A stretch of 64,000 nt of DNA from Gammaproteobacteria bacterium (GTDB taxonomy: Bacteria > Pseudomonadota > Gammaproteobacteria > BMS3Bbin11): the NCBI GenBank assembly GCA_013150915.1, contig JAADJE010000084.1:1-64000 (forward strand), read 5' to 3'. The first letter of the stretch is position 1, and each line of letters opens with the position of its first letter. This document shows, piece by piece, positions 51,887 through 63,411 of the stretch. A program made the position numbers and the translations under genes. The notes under the pieces are model-generated. The model did no database searches and had not been told where the DNA came from. It worked only from the letters and a program-made list of their open reading frames with translations.

Positions 51887-54784
51887 ATGAATCAGGATTC
51901 AATTAATCACTTCAACAAACGGCTTTTTCAGCTCCCAGATGAACTCCGGCAGAACGTGACCACCATCTTTGATGAAATCGCCGATCAATTACCTAATGAA
52001 TCAAGCAACACCACAGATTGGCTCGGTGCTTTGCCAGCAGTCCTCAGCGGCAGCCCTTTTATTGTCAGCCTTATCCGCAGAGACTCGACATATTTAACTG
52101 AACTGATAGACAATGGCAGCCTCTTTGCACCATTGGATACAAATGCCTTATTCTCCACCGTGGAGGCCTCCCTTGCCGCCACAGAGAATGAGCAGGAAAG
52201 GATGCACTGCCTGCGCTATGCACGTAATCAGGCCATGCTGCATATTGCCTTTCGTGACCTTGCCGGCTGGACAACACTCAACGAAGTAATGACCAGCCTG
52301 ACGAACACTGCCGTTGCCCTTCTTTCAGCAACGCTGGCACAGTCATACGATCTGATCGCGGCGAGGTATGGCACACCCCTCGGCTCTGAATCTGGCAGTG
52401 CTCAACGCTTGATCATTCTGGGTATGGGCAAACTGGGTGGCGGTGAACTAAATTTTTCTTCCGATGTCGATCTGATTTTCTGCTTCCCTGAAAATGGCCA
52501 GAGCTCTGCCCGGAGGCCACTTTCAAACCAGGATTTCTTTAGCCGTCAGGCAAAATTATTTATAAAGTTGCTGACAACACAGACGGCCGATGGCTTCGTC
52601 TACCGTGTCGACACACGTCTGCGGCCAAACGGTAACAGTGGCCCCTTATGTCTATCATTCAATGCCATGGAAAATTACTACCAACTGCACGGCAGAGACT
52701 GGGAGCGGTACGCCTATATCAAAGCCAGCGTGGTTGCTGGTGATCGGGGAAAGGGGCAGCAGCTTTTATCCCTCCTTCGCCCATTTATCTATCGCAAGTA
52801 TCTGGATTTTTCCGCAATTGAATCAATCCGTGATATGAAAGAAAAGATAGAACGCGAACTGCAACGTAAACAGGCGGCACAATGCAACATAAAACTTGGC
52901 CCTGGCGGCATCCGTGAGGTCGAGTTTATCGCTCAGGCTCATCAATTAATTCGTGGGGGGAGAACCCCGCAATTGCAGCAACAAAGCCTGCTACCAACTC
53001 TCGACCGGCTTCGTGCCTCCGCCTTAATCTCAAAAAAAGAATTTATCACTCTAACTGACGGTTATAAATTTTTACGCCGTTGTGAAAACCGCCTACAGAT
53101 GTATGCTGACCAACAAACCCATACCCTACCACAAAGCTCATTACAGCAGCTTATCCTTGCCTTCGTTATGAACTATGTCGACTGGCCGACCTTTCACCAT
53201 CACCTACAATGTCACATGCAGGACATCCATGAAATTTTTCATCGGCTTTTCATCTCTACAGCAGACCCGGAAGCGAGCTCTCCAATGCGGATCCTGAGCC
53301 ACTTATGGAACAACGAACTTGATGAGAAAACAACCGGCCAGACATTGCTAGACAATCATTATAAAAAACCTGACGTGCTGTTTTCACGCCTGCAGGCCTT
53401 TCGTAAGGGCTCCCTCTATAACAGCCTCAGTGCCTCAGCAAGAAGTCGCCTCGATCGTTTACTGCCCGTTCTGTTGTATGAAGTGGGCCATGTCGCTACG
53501 AATACAGATGAAACTGTTTTTCGTTGCCTCGACCTGCTTACTTCAATCGTCAGGCGCCCGGTCTATCTCTCCCTGTTGCTGGATAATAAAGCGGTACGAC
53601 ATCAGCTAATACATCTTACTTCTGCCAGCCCTTATGCGTCAGTATTAATTCAGCGCTATCCAATCCTCCTTGATGACCTGCTTACCGGTTATTCCCTGAG
53701 TGACTTTTCCTGTGAAGCATTATCAGCCGATCTTGGGCGGCGATTACAAACGACTGAACCGGGTGACCTGGAGCAACAGATGGGTCTACTCAGGGAGTTT
53801 AATCACAGCAAACTGCTTGCCGTGGTCTCACTGGATGTATCAACCCGGTTGACTGCAAGAGAAACGGGCAGAGCGCTTTCTGCAATTGCAGAAGCCTGTA
53901 TTAGAGAAAGCCTGAGAGTAAGCATAGAAGGCATCATTGCCAGGCACGGTACACTTGAGAATAGCGATCCAGCTAACGTGCCTTTCTGCATCATCGCCTA
54001 TGGAAAATTAGGCAGTCAGGAACTTGGCTTTGGTTCAGACCTGGATCTGGTCTTTGTTTCTGCCAGCCTGGCCGATTCAGTAAAAACGTCGGGCCCAAGA
54101 AAGGTCTTTGCCACACAATTTTTCGCTCGCATCGGTCAGCGCCTGGTTCATATAATATCGACCCGCACACCCGCCGGTCAATTGTACGAAATAGACATGC
54201 GGCTACGGCCAAGTGGAAATTCCGGGCCCCTGGTTACAAGCATCAGCCGATTACAGCGCTATCAGAGAGAAAAGGCCTGGACCTGGGAGCACCAGGCCCT
54301 GGTCAGGGCCCGCGTCATTGCCGGTGACCCGGTGCTTGCACAGGCCTTCAGCACCCTGCGTGAGGAAATTCTTTGCCGCAGGCGTGATGAAGAAAAGCTG
54401 CGGATTGATGTTATCGACATGCGTGAAAAGATGCGGCAGGCAAAAAATACGGTTAATGGCAATAAATTTGACCTTAAAGAAGGCCATGGAGGTATTGTTG
54501 ACATCGAATTTATGGTGCAATATATGGTTCTGCGCTGGGCCCATAAGTATCCGCAGTTGACAATGCACACGGAAACAATGTCTCTGCTTGATGCCCTTAA
54601 GGATCTTGAGCTGCTTGAGCCGGAAACTCACCAGGCTTTGACCGGCGCATTTTCGAGCTGGCTGGAAAAAAGCTATCGGCTTAAATTAAATGAACACCAG
54701 GCAATAATACCTGTTGCGGCCGCGAGGACCCTGTCACGACAAGTAACTGAAATCTGGAACACACTGCTTTCTGGAAAGCAATAA
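51887..54784 (+). CDS. glnE: Bifunctional glutamine synthetase adenylyltransferase/deadenylase
   Basis: Two nucleotidyltransferase domains: GKLGGGELNFSSDVDLIF and GKLGSQELGFGSDLDLVF. Confidence 0.97.
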   Translation: MNQDSINHFNKRLFQLPDELRQNVTTIFDEIADQLPNESSNTTDWLGALPAVLSGSPFIVSLIRRDSTYLTELIDNGSLFAPLDTNALFSTVEASLAATENEQERMHCLRYARNQAMLHIAFRDLAGWTTLNEVMTSLTNTAVALLSATLAQSYDLIAARYGTPLGSESGSAQRLIILGMGKLGGGELNFSSDVDLIFCFPENGQSSARRPLSNQDFFSRQAKLFIKLLTTQTADGFVYRVDTRLRPNGNSGPLCLSFNAMENYYQLHGRDWERYAYIKASVVAGDRGKGQQLLSLLRPFIYRKYLDFSAIESIRDMKEKIERELQRKQAAQCNIKLGPGGIREVEFIAQAHQLIRGGRTPQLQQQSLLPTLDRLRASALISKKEFITLTDGYKFLRRCENRLQMYADQQTHTLPQSSLQQLILAFVMNYVDWPTFHHHLQCHMQDIHEIFHRLFISTADPEASSPMRILSHLWNNELDEKTTGQTLLDNHYKKPDVLFSRLQAFRKGSLYNSLSASARSRLDRLLPVLLYEVGHVATNTDETVFRCLDLLTSIVRRPVYLSLLLDNKAVRHQLIHLTSASPYASVLIQRYPILLDDLLTGYSLSDFSCEALSADLGRRLQTTEPGDLEQQMGLLREFNHSKLLAVVSLDVSTRLTARETGRALSAIAEACIRESLRVSIEGIIARHGTLENSDPANVPFCIIAYGKLGSQELGFGSDLDLVFVSASLADSVKTSGPRKVFATQFFARIGQRLVHIISTRTPAGQLYEIDMRLRPSGNSGPLVTSISRLQRYQREKAWTWEHQALVRARVIAGDPVLAQAFSTLREEILCRRRDEEKLRIDVIDMREKMRQAKNTVNGNKFDLKEGHGGIVDIEFMVQYMVLRWAHKYPQLTMHTETMSLLDALKDLELLEPETHQALTGAFSSWLEKSYRLKLNEHQAIIPVAAARTLSRQVTEIWNTLLSGKQ

Positions 54785-54804
54785 ACAATCCTACAGGAGA
54801 TACA

Positions 54805-55734
54805 ATGATGTCGATGGCTGACCGTGACGGTGTCATCTGGTATGACGGTCAACTGGTTCCCTGGCGTGAAGCCACTACCCACGTTTTGACCCACACCCTG
54901 CACTATGGGCTGGGTGTTTTCGAAGGCGTTCGCGCCTACGATGCGAAGGGCGGAGCGGCGATCTTCCGTCTGGGAGATCACACCAACCGATTATTCCAGT
55001 CTGCGCATATTCTGAAAATGGATATTCCTTACAGCAAACAGGAACTAAATGATGCTCAGCGAATAACCGTGCGCGAGAACGGCCTCAAGAATGCCTACCT
55101 GAGGCCCATGTGTTTCTATGGTGCAGAAGGCATGGGGCTGCGTGCAGACAATCTGAAAACCCACACCATCATCGCGGCCTGGGACTGGGGCTCATATTTT
55201 GGTGGGGAAGTAATGGAAACGGGTATTCGCATACACACATCGTCCTTTACCCGTCACCATGTCAACGTCACGATGTGCAAGGCAAAGTCGAATGGAAATT
55301 ATATCAATTCGATACTTGCGCTACAGGAGGCCCGTGCCAATGGTTATGATGAAGCCCTGCTGCTTGATACGGAAGGATTTGTTGCTGAGGGCAGCGGTGA
55401 AAACATATTTATCGTCCGGGATAATATCATCTATACCCCAGAGCTGACTTCTGCACTGGAAGGAATTACTCGCGACACCATAATTTATTTCATTGAAGAG
55501 CTGGGCCTCCGGTTGATCGAAAAACGCATCACCCGCGATGAGGTCTATATTGCCGATGAGGCCTTTTTTACCGGCTCTGCGGCAGAAGTTACGCCAATCC
55601 GTGAACTGGATAATCGACAGATCGGTGAGGGCAACAGGGGGCCAATAACGACGAGGCTTCAGGCGATGTACTTCGATCAAATACATGGCCGTAAAGACGG
55701 GCATGATGAATGGCTAACCCGAGTCTACGATTGA
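54805..55734 (+). CDS. ilvE: Branched-chain amino acid aminotransferase
   Basis: Class IV aminotransferase, HYGLGVFEGVRAY, EGSGENIFIVRD. Confidence 0.96.
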   Translation: MMSMADRDGVIWYDGQLVPWREATTHVLTHTLHYGLGVFEGVRAYDAKGGAAIFRLGDHTNRLFQSAHILKMDIPYSKQELNDAQRITVRENGLKNAYLRPMCFYGAEGMGLRADNLKTHTIIAAWDWGSYFGGEVMETGIRIHTSSFTRHHVNVTMCKAKSNGNYINSILALQEARANGYDEALLLDTEGFVAEGSGENIFIVRDNIIYTPELTSALEGITRDTIIYFIEELGLRLIEKRITRDEVYIADEAFFTGSAAEVTPIRELDNRQIGEGNRGPITTRLQAMYFDQIHGRKDGHDEWLTRVYD

Positions 55735-55760
55735 AGGCGCGCTAAAGCAGGAGAAAAACT

Positions 55761-55976
55761 ATGCACAATTCTACTCGTGAGCAGGCGAATACCACAACAA
55801 CAAAACCGTCCATACGCGTTCATTCTATCACCCAAAATGATCTACCCCTGTGCTGCCCGCTACCCAGCGCCAGCCAGTGGAATGCCCATCCCCGTGTCTT
55901 TCTGAGACTGGATGAGGAGGGCAGGGCCACCTGCCCTTATTGCAGTATGGTCTATGTCCTGCAGCAGGAAGACTAA
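55761..55976 (+). CDS. Small zinc-finger domain protein
   Basis: LCCPLP...HPRVFLRLDEEGRATCPYCSMVYVL. Confidence 0.85.
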   Translation: MHNSTREQANTTTTKPSIRVHSITQNDLPLCCPLPSASQWNAHPRVFLRLDEEGRATCPYCSMVYVLQQED

Positions 55977-55989
55977 AGAGCCGCTCTAC

Positions 55990-57023
55990 GTGACCACCCA
56001 ATACCGGATCCTTGTCATCGGACCATCCTGGATTGGCGACATGATGATGGCACAATCTCTTTTTATGCTACTAAAAAAGAACAACCCTGATTGCCACATT
56101 GATGTCCTCGCCCCTGGCTGGTCACTGCCACTGCTTGCACATATGCCGGAGGTGTCCGGGGCAATATCATCGCCGTTTCAACACGGTGAAATGGCTTTCT
56201 ACCAACGTTATCGGCTGGGAAAATCACTCCGCGTCCATCATTATGACCAGACGATAATTTTACCGAATTCAATGAAGTCCGCACTGATCCCTTACTGGGC
56301 GCGTATTCCTCTTCGTACGGGTTTTGTTGGAGAAATGCGCTATGGTCTGGTCAACGACACCAGAAAACTAGACAAAGCAAGCTTGCCCAAAACAGTCATG
56401 CAATTTACTTCTCTGGGCCTTCCTGCCAGACAAGCACTGCCAGACAATATACCCATACCGCGTTTAGCAAGCAATGAACTCGATATTTCTGCCAGTCTCA
56501 ATGCATTAAACCTGGCGGATGCGGAGACCCCAGTTCTTGGATTGTGCCCCGGTGCGGAATTTGGCCCGGCAAAACAGTGGCCCGCCCGCCACCTGGCAAC
56601 CCTTGCAAATGACCGTCTTGATCAGGGCTGGCAGGTCTGGCTACTGGGTTCAAATAATGATCTGGACGTCTGCAGCGACATCAATACCTCGACCAGGGCT
56701 GTAAAAACCTGGCATGCAAAACAGAGCTGGGACAGGTGATTGATTTAATGTCTCGGGCAACGGCTATCGTCTCCAATGACTCGGGACTGATGCATATTGC
56801 TGCTGCACTGAATAAGCCCCTGGTGGCTATCTATGGCTCATCAGACCCAGACTTTACGCCGCCCTTGTCCGATAAGGTAAAAATTCTAAGCCTGCATCTT
56901 TCCTGTTCCCCCTGTTTTAAAAGGAAATGCCCGCTGGGTCACCTCGATTGCCTGAATAAGCTGGAACCGGAAAGGGTGGCCAGGGCAATTGACTCATTGT
57001 TGGAAGAAGAAAATAATGGCTGA
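55990..57023 (+). pseudogene. waaF: Lipopolysaccharide heptosyltransferase II, interrupted by an apparent -1 frameshift near 56.70 kb
   Basis: N-term ILVIGPSWIGDMMMAQSLF in ORF 55912-56739; C-term IDLMSRATAIVSNDSGLMHIAAAL in another frame, ORF 56736-57023. Confidence 0.85.
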
Positions 57024-57708
57024 CTGGCAGACTATTCCCCTTGAGGAAATTCGGCAACATGTTACGGCCACCCATCGTAAAGCACACGGTTCCAGGCCCG
57101 ATGTGCTACAAATAAATATTGGGGGCGATGAAGCAGTACTAAAAGATTATACTCATAGCGATACCTGGTTCAGACGTTTACTGGCCCCTTTACTGGTCAT
57201 TCGGGAGCTTCGTTCCCTTAAAAAGCTCAATACTGTCGCAGGCGTACCTCGCCTGTATCATGTCTATAATCGACATACCTTTCTTATTGAATCCATTCGC
57301 TGTACCCCCGCCAGTCAAATACAAAAAGGGGTGTTGGCCAATGACTTTTTTGAACGCATGGTTTCAACGCTTGATGAGATTCACGAAAGGGGGGTGGCCC
57401 ATTGTGATCTTCGTAGCGCCGCAAATACCCTGGTAACCGAAGACCACCAGCCCTGGCTGGTTGATTTTGTTGCCAGTATTCACCAAAGCAGTCACTGGAA
57501 TATAATCGGACGCTGGATATTCGAGCAATTTGTTGATGCTGATTATGGTGCAGTGCTAAAACTCAAAAAACGCCTTGCACCACAACTGTTGACTAGCGAT
57601 GAACGGGAACGGCTTGAACACCCTCGATCAGTGGTTGAACGAGTAGGGAGAAAAATGGGTCGGTCCGTGCGGTTTATTACCAGGAATCTTTTTCCCAGTA
57701 AGAAATAG
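57016..57708 (+). CDS. Lipopolysaccharide kinase-like (RIO/WaaP-type) protein
   Basis: GVAHCDLRSAANTLVTEDHQPWLVDFVASI kinase motifs. Confidence 0.75.
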   Translation: MADWQTIPLEEIRQHVTATHRKAHGSRPDVLQINIGGDEAVLKDYTHSDTWFRRLLAPLLVIRELRSLKKLNTVAGVPRLYHVYNRHTFLIESIRCTPASQIQKGVLANDFFERMVSTLDEIHERGVAHCDLRSAANTLVTEDHQPWLVDFVASIHQSSHWNIIGRWIFEQFVDADYGAVLKLKKRLAPQLLTSDERERLEHPRSVVERVGRKMGRSVRFITRNLFPSKK

Positions 57709-57765
57709 TATTTCAATAACGGGTGCCATCGATACTTGTAAGAAAAAACAAAAGAACTAAAAACT

Positions 57766-57886
57766 GTTTTCTCTCGCTGGGCTCGCAAAGTACGCAGGAA
57801 AGTCAACATAATAAAACATCTAAGGAAAATCTGAAGAAAAAGAAGATGTTGATCTCCCTGCGTACTTAGCGAATCCTGTGAGAAAA
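57766..57886. repeat. Imperfect long inverted repeat
   Basis: Arms gttttctctcgctgggctcgcaaagtacgcaggaa and tccctgcgtacttagcgaatcctgtgagaaaa. Confidence 0.6.
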
Positions 57887-57925
57887 TAAGAGATAGGCGT
57901 TGCCGCCCTTGTTATGGGGTGTTAT

Positions 57926-59281
57926 TTATTTTCCAATACAAAATGAACTGAATATTTTTCCAAGCAGATCTTCACTGCCAAATTCACCGGTGATCTCATT
58001 CAATGAATTCTGTGCCCGTCGACAGTCTTCTGCAAACAACTCCAGTTGTACCGATGCTGAAATGTGCCTGCCTGCATCTTGTAATGAAACATCCGCTTTT
58101 TGCAGGGCCTCAACGTGCCTGCGCCGGGCAGTATAAACACCTTCGCTCAGGGTATCTGACGACGTGATTTCTTTCAGGTGTCGATAGAGCAAATCGAGTC
58201 CGGCGCCTGATTTTATAGATAACAAAATTTCGACCCATCGTTCCCGATATTTTATTTCTGGCTCTCTGTTCTGTAGATCTATCTTGTTTCTAATAATTGT
58301 CACGGGAATATCATGTTCAAGGTATGACATCAGGGCATTCCTGGATGCTTCTGAGTAATCTGCCTCGTCAATTATCAGCAAAACCCTGTCTGCACTTTCC
58401 AGTTCATTTTTTGTTCGTCTGATACCCTCTGATTCTATCGTATCTGATGCCTGTCTAAGGCCCGCTGTATCAGAGATGTCTATCACGATCCCATCAAGAT
58501 CTATTCGGTCCCGAATGATGTCTCGTGTCGTGCCTGGCTGCTCGCTGACAATGGCCGTATCATTTTTTGTCAGCACGTTGAGTAAGCTTGATTTTCCTGC
58601 ATTTGGCCTGCCTACAAGTACCAGGTGAAAACCATCCCTTAATAAACTGCCGTTTCGTGCAAAACGCAGCAACGGTTTGATTTTCTCTTGCACAGATAAA
58701 AGTCTCTGTTCAACCTCCTTAACCGGAAGCTCGTCGATTTCCTCATCTGGAAAGTCTAAACAGGCTTCTGCCAGCATTCGTAGATGTATAAGACCTTCTA
58801 AGAGCGCGTATATTTCTTTAGAGAAATCACCCTGTAAGGAACGCATGGCACCGCGCACAGCAGAACGCGTCTGTCCTTCGATTAGATCAGCAATTGCTTC
58901 CGCCTGGCTAAGGTCAATCTTACCGTTTAAAAATGCACGTTCTGAAAACTCGCCTGCCCTTGCCTGACGGCATCCAAGCGAAAGAATATGCTCAAGCAGC
59001 ATATCTTGTAACACCATCCCTCCATGTCCCTGCACCTCAAGAACGTCTTCGCCGGTAAAGGAATTTGGTGCGGGAAAGAATATCAGCAATACCCGATCAA
59101 TCAGACGCTGTTGCTGATCATAAATTTTGACCAGTGTTGCCTTGCGAGGCTCCAGCTTCCCAGCAAATAACTGCCGCTGGATATCACAGACAGCAGGACC
59201 TGACAGTCGGATTATCCCGATGCCCGCATTGCCACGTGCTGTGGCAATGGCGGCGATGGTGTCAGAGTTACCTGTTGTCAA
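57926..59281 (-). CDS. mnmE: tRNA modification GTPase
   Basis: GRPNAGKSSLLN, GTTRDIIRDRI, C-terminal CIGK. Confidence 0.97.
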   Translation of the reverse strand: MTTGNSDTIAAIATARGNAGIGIIRLSGPAVCDIQRQLFAGKLEPRKATLVKIYDQQQRLIDRVLLIFFPAPNSFTGEDVLEVQGHGGMVLQDMLLEHILSLGCRQARAGEFSERAFLNGKIDLSQAEAIADLIEGQTRSAVRGAMRSLQGDFSKEIYALLEGLIHLRMLAEACLDFPDEEIDELPVKEVEQRLLSVQEKIKPLLRFARNGSLLRDGFHLVLVGRPNAGKSSLLNVLTKNDTAIVSEQPGTTRDIIRDRIDLDGIVIDISDTAGLRQASDTIESEGIRRTKNELESADRVLLIIDEADYSEASRNALMSYLEHDIPVTIIRNKIDLQNREPEIKYRERWVEILLSIKSGAGLDLLYRHLKEITSSDTLSEGVYTARRRHVEALQKADVSLQDAGRHISASVQLELFAEDCRRAQNSLNEITGEFGSEDLLGKIFSSFCIGK

Positions 59282-59304
59282 CGAAACGAGTCAAGGGGAG
59301 GGGC

Positions 59305-60969
59305 CTAAACACCCATTTTTTTGTTAATCGTATATTGCTGGGCGATCGTCAACAAATTGTTTACGGTCCAGTACAATACCAGGCCCGACGGGAAAAACAG
59401 GAAGAAGAAAGTAAAGACAATTGGCATCGCCATCATAATCTTCTTCTGCAGGGGATCCATCGCAACAGCACTGAGCAGTTGTTGCCCCAGCATGGATGCT
59501 CCCATCAGTATTGGCAGGACAAAATAAGGGTCCGGTGCTGACAGATCCTTGATCCAGAAAATCCAGGGGGCCTGGCGTAACTCGACGCTCTCCAGCAGGG
59601 CCCAGTACAGGGCAATAAAAACAGGGATCTGAATCAGTACTGGCAGACAGCCACCCAGAGGGTTTATCTTTTCCTCCTTATACAGCTTCATCATTGCTTG
59701 ATTCAGCTTCTGCTTGTCATCACTAAAACGCTCTTTCAGGGTTTTTATCCTGGGCGTCATTTTCCGCATGTTGGCCATTGATTTATGGCTGGCAGCAGAA
59801 AGTGGATAAAACATGAGCTTAATCAGAATGGTCAGAATAATAATTGCCCAGCCCCAGTTACCCACCACTAGATGGATCTTGTCGAGTAACCAGTAAAGGG
59901 GTGACGAAATAGGCGTTAACCAGCCATAATCTACGGTAAGCTCCAGGCCCGGAGCCGCCTTAGCGAGCCTTCTTGTTTCTTTTGGTCCTATGTATATGCG
60001 GGTTGAAAGCTCCCCGGCCGCACCAGGCTGTATGCTTAATGGCTCCAGCGTCTTATATCCAATAAAATATCGGCTGCCGTCTAATTCATTGGTAAATATT
60101 TCATAGTCCCCGTCATCTTCAAGCAACCAGGCACCGACAAAGTAGTGTTGCAACATACCTACCCAGCCATTTGTTGTCAGAATAGACAGGTCCTCATCCT
60201 GCATGTCTGAAAATTTGATTTTTCTGTACTTGTCCTGCTTGTTATAGATTGCTCCACCTGTATAGCTTGGTACCATTCCCGCTGGATTAAATGTCTTCTT
60301 GCCTTTATTCTGCGACCTCAGAAATTGATGGTATTGAAAACCATTCCAAATCGTTGAACTCCTGTTAAACACCTTGAATATTATGTCTACTGTGTAGCTG
60401 TTGCGATGAAACCTGTAGATCTTCTTGTAGCTAATGCCGTCCGGTGAATTCCAGACAAACTCGACGTCCAGTGTGTCCTGCCCATCGGGCAGACGGTACG
60501 ATTTTTTTGACACCGTAAACAGTGTTTTGTGGGTTGGGAATTCTCTTCCTTGCACAAGTAACCCACCCTGTGTTGTATAAATATCTTTTCCGGCATCATT
60601 CATAAGCTGAAACAGCTCATCGGGATGATTTATATCAACAGTGTATTTTCTCAGCCATACTTTATTGAAACCAGCCCCATAGGTATTTAGCTCAACCTTA
60701 AGGAGATCGGTTTCGATTGTTACCGCTTCACCGGAACGTACAGGATTCGACAATAATTCTGTTTTAGGGGTTCCCTGTGCCGACACAGAGACGTCAGAGC
60801 CTGTCTTTGGTGTAGCTGGAATGGCTCCCTTATCAACAACCTTGTCGGTGACTGTTTTCTGTTTTTCCTGTGCCGGCTGTTGTGGTGTACTGTATTCTAC
60901 CCATGACTGCCAAAGTATTAAGGAAAGAAGGCCCAGTACCACAAAAAGTATTAATCTTTGATTATCCAT
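59305..60969 (-). CDS. yidC: Membrane protein insertase
   Basis: YidC periplasmic domain plus [39 protein letters not shown]. Confidence 0.97.
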   Translation of the reverse strand: MDNQRLILFVVLGLLSLILWQSWVEYSTPQQPAQEKQKTVTDKVVDKGAIPATPKTGSDVSVSAQGTPKTELLSNPVRSGEAVTIETDLLKVELNTYGAGFNKVWLRKYTVDINHPDELFQLMNDAGKDIYTTQGGLLVQGREFPTHKTLFTVSKKSYRLPDGQDTLDVEFVWNSPDGISYKKIYRFHRNSYTVDIIFKVFNRSSTIWNGFQYHQFLRSQNKGKKTFNPAGMVPSYTGGAIYNKQDKYRKIKFSDMQDEDLSILTTNGWVGMLQHYFVGAWLLEDDGDYEIFTNELDGSRYFIGYKTLEPLSIQPGAAGELSTRIYIGPKETRRLAKAAPGLELTVDYGWLTPISSPLYWLLDKIHLVVGNWGWAIIILTILIKLMFYPLSAASHKSMANMRKMTPRIKTLKERFSDDKQKLNQAMMKLYKEEKINPLGGCLPVLIQIPVFIALYWALLESVELRQAPWIFWIKDLSAPDPYFVLPILMGASMLGQQLLSAVAMDPLQKKIMMAMPIVFTFFFLFFPSGLVLYWTVNNLLTIAQQYTINKKMGV

Positions 60970-61207
60970 CTACATGTTCCTTGTGCTTACAGGGCACATA
61001 ATCCAGGCCACCTTCATTCCACGGGTTGCAGCGGAAGACCCGTTGTATTGACATCCAGCCGCCCCGAAGAACGCCGTATTCCGCTATTGCCGTTGCAGCA
61101 TATTCCGAACATGTGGGGTAAAAACGGCAGTGTTGGCCTAATAACGGGCTGATCCAGCGCTTATAAAACCTCAGTATACTTACAGGAATGTTACTCATCC
61201 GAACCAT
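60962..61207 (-). CDS. yidD: Membrane protein insertion efficiency factor
   Basis: [23 protein letters not shown]. Confidence 0.95.
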   Translation of the reverse strand: MVRMSNIPVSILRFYKRWISPLLGQHCRFYPTCSEYAATAIAEYGVLRGGWMSIQRVFRCNPWNEGGLDYVPCKHKEHVDG

Positions 61208-61209
61208 AA

Positions 61210-61560
61210 TTAGTACACATTGTCTGAATTTTTCCGCCAGTATGATTCAAGTGATGAGCGTAGAGTGAGCCGATCGATTCCTGCGGCCGCATTTTTTGCA
61301 ACAACCACAAAATCGAGACCCTTGAGTAAATTTTTCTTACGTCTGAATGATTCCCGTATCTGTCTTTTAATCTGATTTCTCACAACGGCCCTTGGTGACA
61401 CTTTACGGGAGACGACAACCCCCACTCTTGCCGTTTCAAGTTCGTTTGGGCAAACGATAACTAGAAAATATTTTCCATGGTGTCGCAGGCCTTTTTTGAA
61501 CACGTGTTCATAATCGGCTTTCTCCAGCAGTCTGCTGGTTTTTTTTAAAGCCTCTGACAC
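61210..61560 (-). CDS. rnpA: Ribonuclease P protein component
   Basis: [25 protein letters not shown]. Confidence 0.94.
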   Translation of the reverse strand: MSEALKKTSRLLEKADYEHVFKKGLRHHGKYFLVIVCPNELETARVGVVVSRKVSPRAVVRNQIKRQIRESFRRKKNLLKGLDFVVVAKNAAAGIDRLTLRSSLESYWRKNSDNVY

Positions 61561-61575
61561 GAAAAGGCTTAAATG

Positions 61576-61710
61576 TCAGGCGCTTAGTGAAGCACGGCCT
61601 CTAGCGCGTCGAGCATTGATAATTGCTCGACCACTACGGGTTTTCATTCTTGCGCGAAAACCGTGACGACGTTTACGTTTTAACACACTGGGTTGAAATG
61701 TTCTTTTCAT
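61576..61710 (-). CDS. rpmH: 50S ribosomal protein L34 (44 aa, below the ORF-track cutoff)
   Basis: Translated by hand: [44 protein letters not shown]. Confidence 0.97.
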   Translation of the reverse strand: MKRTFQPSVLKRKRRHGFRARMKTRSGRAIINARRARGRASLSA

Positions 61711-61877
61711 GGTCTCGTCTTCGATATGTACCCCGAAAAACTTTTTCAGGCCACAGCCAGCAAAGAAGTTCGGTCAAAATGTAAAAGGGCGGAAAATGTA
61801 CTTTTTGTTGGCTTTCATGTCAACCTGTATTTGGCTTTTCCGAAAAATCAGCCCCTGGAAAGATAAGTGCTTTTACC

Positions 61878-61886
61878 TGTGGATAA
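61878..61886 (-). promoter_or_regulatory. Perfect DnaA box in the rpmH-dnaA spacer
   Basis: tgtggataa = reverse complement of TTATCCACA. Confidence 0.65.
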
Positions 61887-62010
61887 CTATAATTCTATTG
61901 GTTAAACTAGTAGGCCGCACATGCTGGTATTTTCTAAACATGCTGCAACGCTTAAATAATACATAATAATATAACTATATGATTATATTATATAAAACCA
62001 GGGAACTACT

Positions 62011-63366
62011 TTGCCTAGAAAAAGCTTATGGAATGACTGTCTGTCGCACCTGGAAGGAGAGCTGTCCAGTAACCACTTTAATACCTGGATCCGTCCCCTA
62101 CAGGCTGAAAAGGATCACAACAAATTATCCTTACTGGCACCAAATCGTTTTGTCAAGGACTGGGTAGAGACGCACTACCTGGATCGTATCACAGAAATTG
62201 CCAGTTCTGTTGGCAATACCGATTTTATTGTTAATCTGAAAATCGGCAGTAAACATGTCATAAATGCTGATCGACCAATAGAAAAAAAAACGTTCGGCAA
62301 TGGTGCGCGGAATAATGTCGGCAGAAAAAAAATATGGCAGGATTTCCCCACCGCCCTAAATCCAAAATTTACATTCCACAGCCATGTTGCTGGCAAATCC
62401 AATCAACTGGCACGTGCGGCCGCGTTACAGGTTGGTGAAAATCCAGGTCAAACGTATAATCCATTATTCATCTATGGCGGCTCTGGTGTCGGTAAAACAC
62501 ACCTGATGCAGTCTGCCGGAAATATGATCCTCCAGCAAAAACCCACCGCAACGGTTGCTTATGTGCGGTCAGAATTTTTTGTTCAAGGGTTTGTTAAGGC
62601 CCTGCAACATGGAACCATTGCAGATTTTAAACTCCACTATCGTTCTGTAGATGCCTTGCTAATTGATGATATTCATTTTTTTGCACGTAAAAATCAATCC
62701 CAGGAAGAGTTTTTCCATACCTTTAACTCCCTGTTGGATCTGAACCATCAGATTGTTATGACCAGCGATAGAATGCCGCAGGAAATTGAAGGGCTGGAAG
62801 AGCGCCTGGTTTCCCGATTCGGATCCGGCCTGACTGTTCCCATTGAGCCACCCGAACTTGAAACCAGAGTGGCGATTCTAATCACCAAAGCAGCAGAAAT
62901 GGGGATCAACCTGGCACAGGAAGTTGCCTTTTTTATTGCAAGACAAATTCGCTCTAATGTTCGTGAGCTTGAAGGGGGCCTGAACCGAATAGTTGCCAGT
63001 ATGCGCTTCACAGGCCGTGAGATTGACCTCGACCTGGCAAAAGAGGCCCTCAAGGACATCGTCGGTTTTCAACAACGCATGATTAGCCTGGAAAACATAC
63101 AGAAAACGGTTGCCGATTATTACAAGATCAGGGTCTCAGATATTCGATCAAAAAAACGGACCCGGAATATTACACGGCCCAGACAGATCGCAATGACCCT
63201 GTCAAAAGAATTAACAAACCATTCATTACCCGAGATTGGAGACGCTTTTGGCGGTAGAGACCATACAACGGTCATCCATGCCTGCAAAAAAGTGAAAGAG
63301 CTGACTGATGATATACCTCAACTGAACGAGGATTATGAAAACCTGTTAAAAATTCTCAGTAGTTGA
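62011..63366 (+). CDS. dnaA: Chromosomal replication initiator protein (TTG start)
   Basis: IYGGSGVGKTHLMQSAGN Walker A, LLIDDIHFFA, C-term GGRDHTTVIHACKKV. Confidence 0.97.
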   Translation: MPRKSLWNDCLSHLEGELSSNHFNTWIRPLQAEKDHNKLSLLAPNRFVKDWVETHYLDRITEIASSVGNTDFIVNLKIGSKHVINADRPIEKKTFGNGARNNVGRKKIWQDFPTALNPKFTFHSHVAGKSNQLARAAALQVGENPGQTYNPLFIYGGSGVGKTHLMQSAGNMILQQKPTATVAYVRSEFFVQGFVKALQHGTIADFKLHYRSVDALLIDDIHFFARKNQSQEEFFHTFNSLLDLNHQIVMTSDRMPQEIEGLEERLVSRFGSGLTVPIEPPELETRVAILITKAAEMGINLAQEVAFFIARQIRSNVRELEGGLNRIVASMRFTGREIDLDLAKEALKDIVGFQQRMISLENIQKTVADYYKIRVSDIRSKKRTRNITRPRQIAMTLSKELTNHSLPEIGDAFGGRDHTTVIHACKKVKELTDDIPQLNEDYENLLKILSS

Positions 63367-63411
63367 TGAATAAATTGGGGATAAATCAGAAATACGCTTA
63401 TGATTACATAC

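Noticed and set aside
56690-56740. Programmed -1 frameshifting as the explanation for waaF
   Set aside because: The taaaaac run is not a good slippery heptamer in the zero frame; an indel or sequencing error is simpler.
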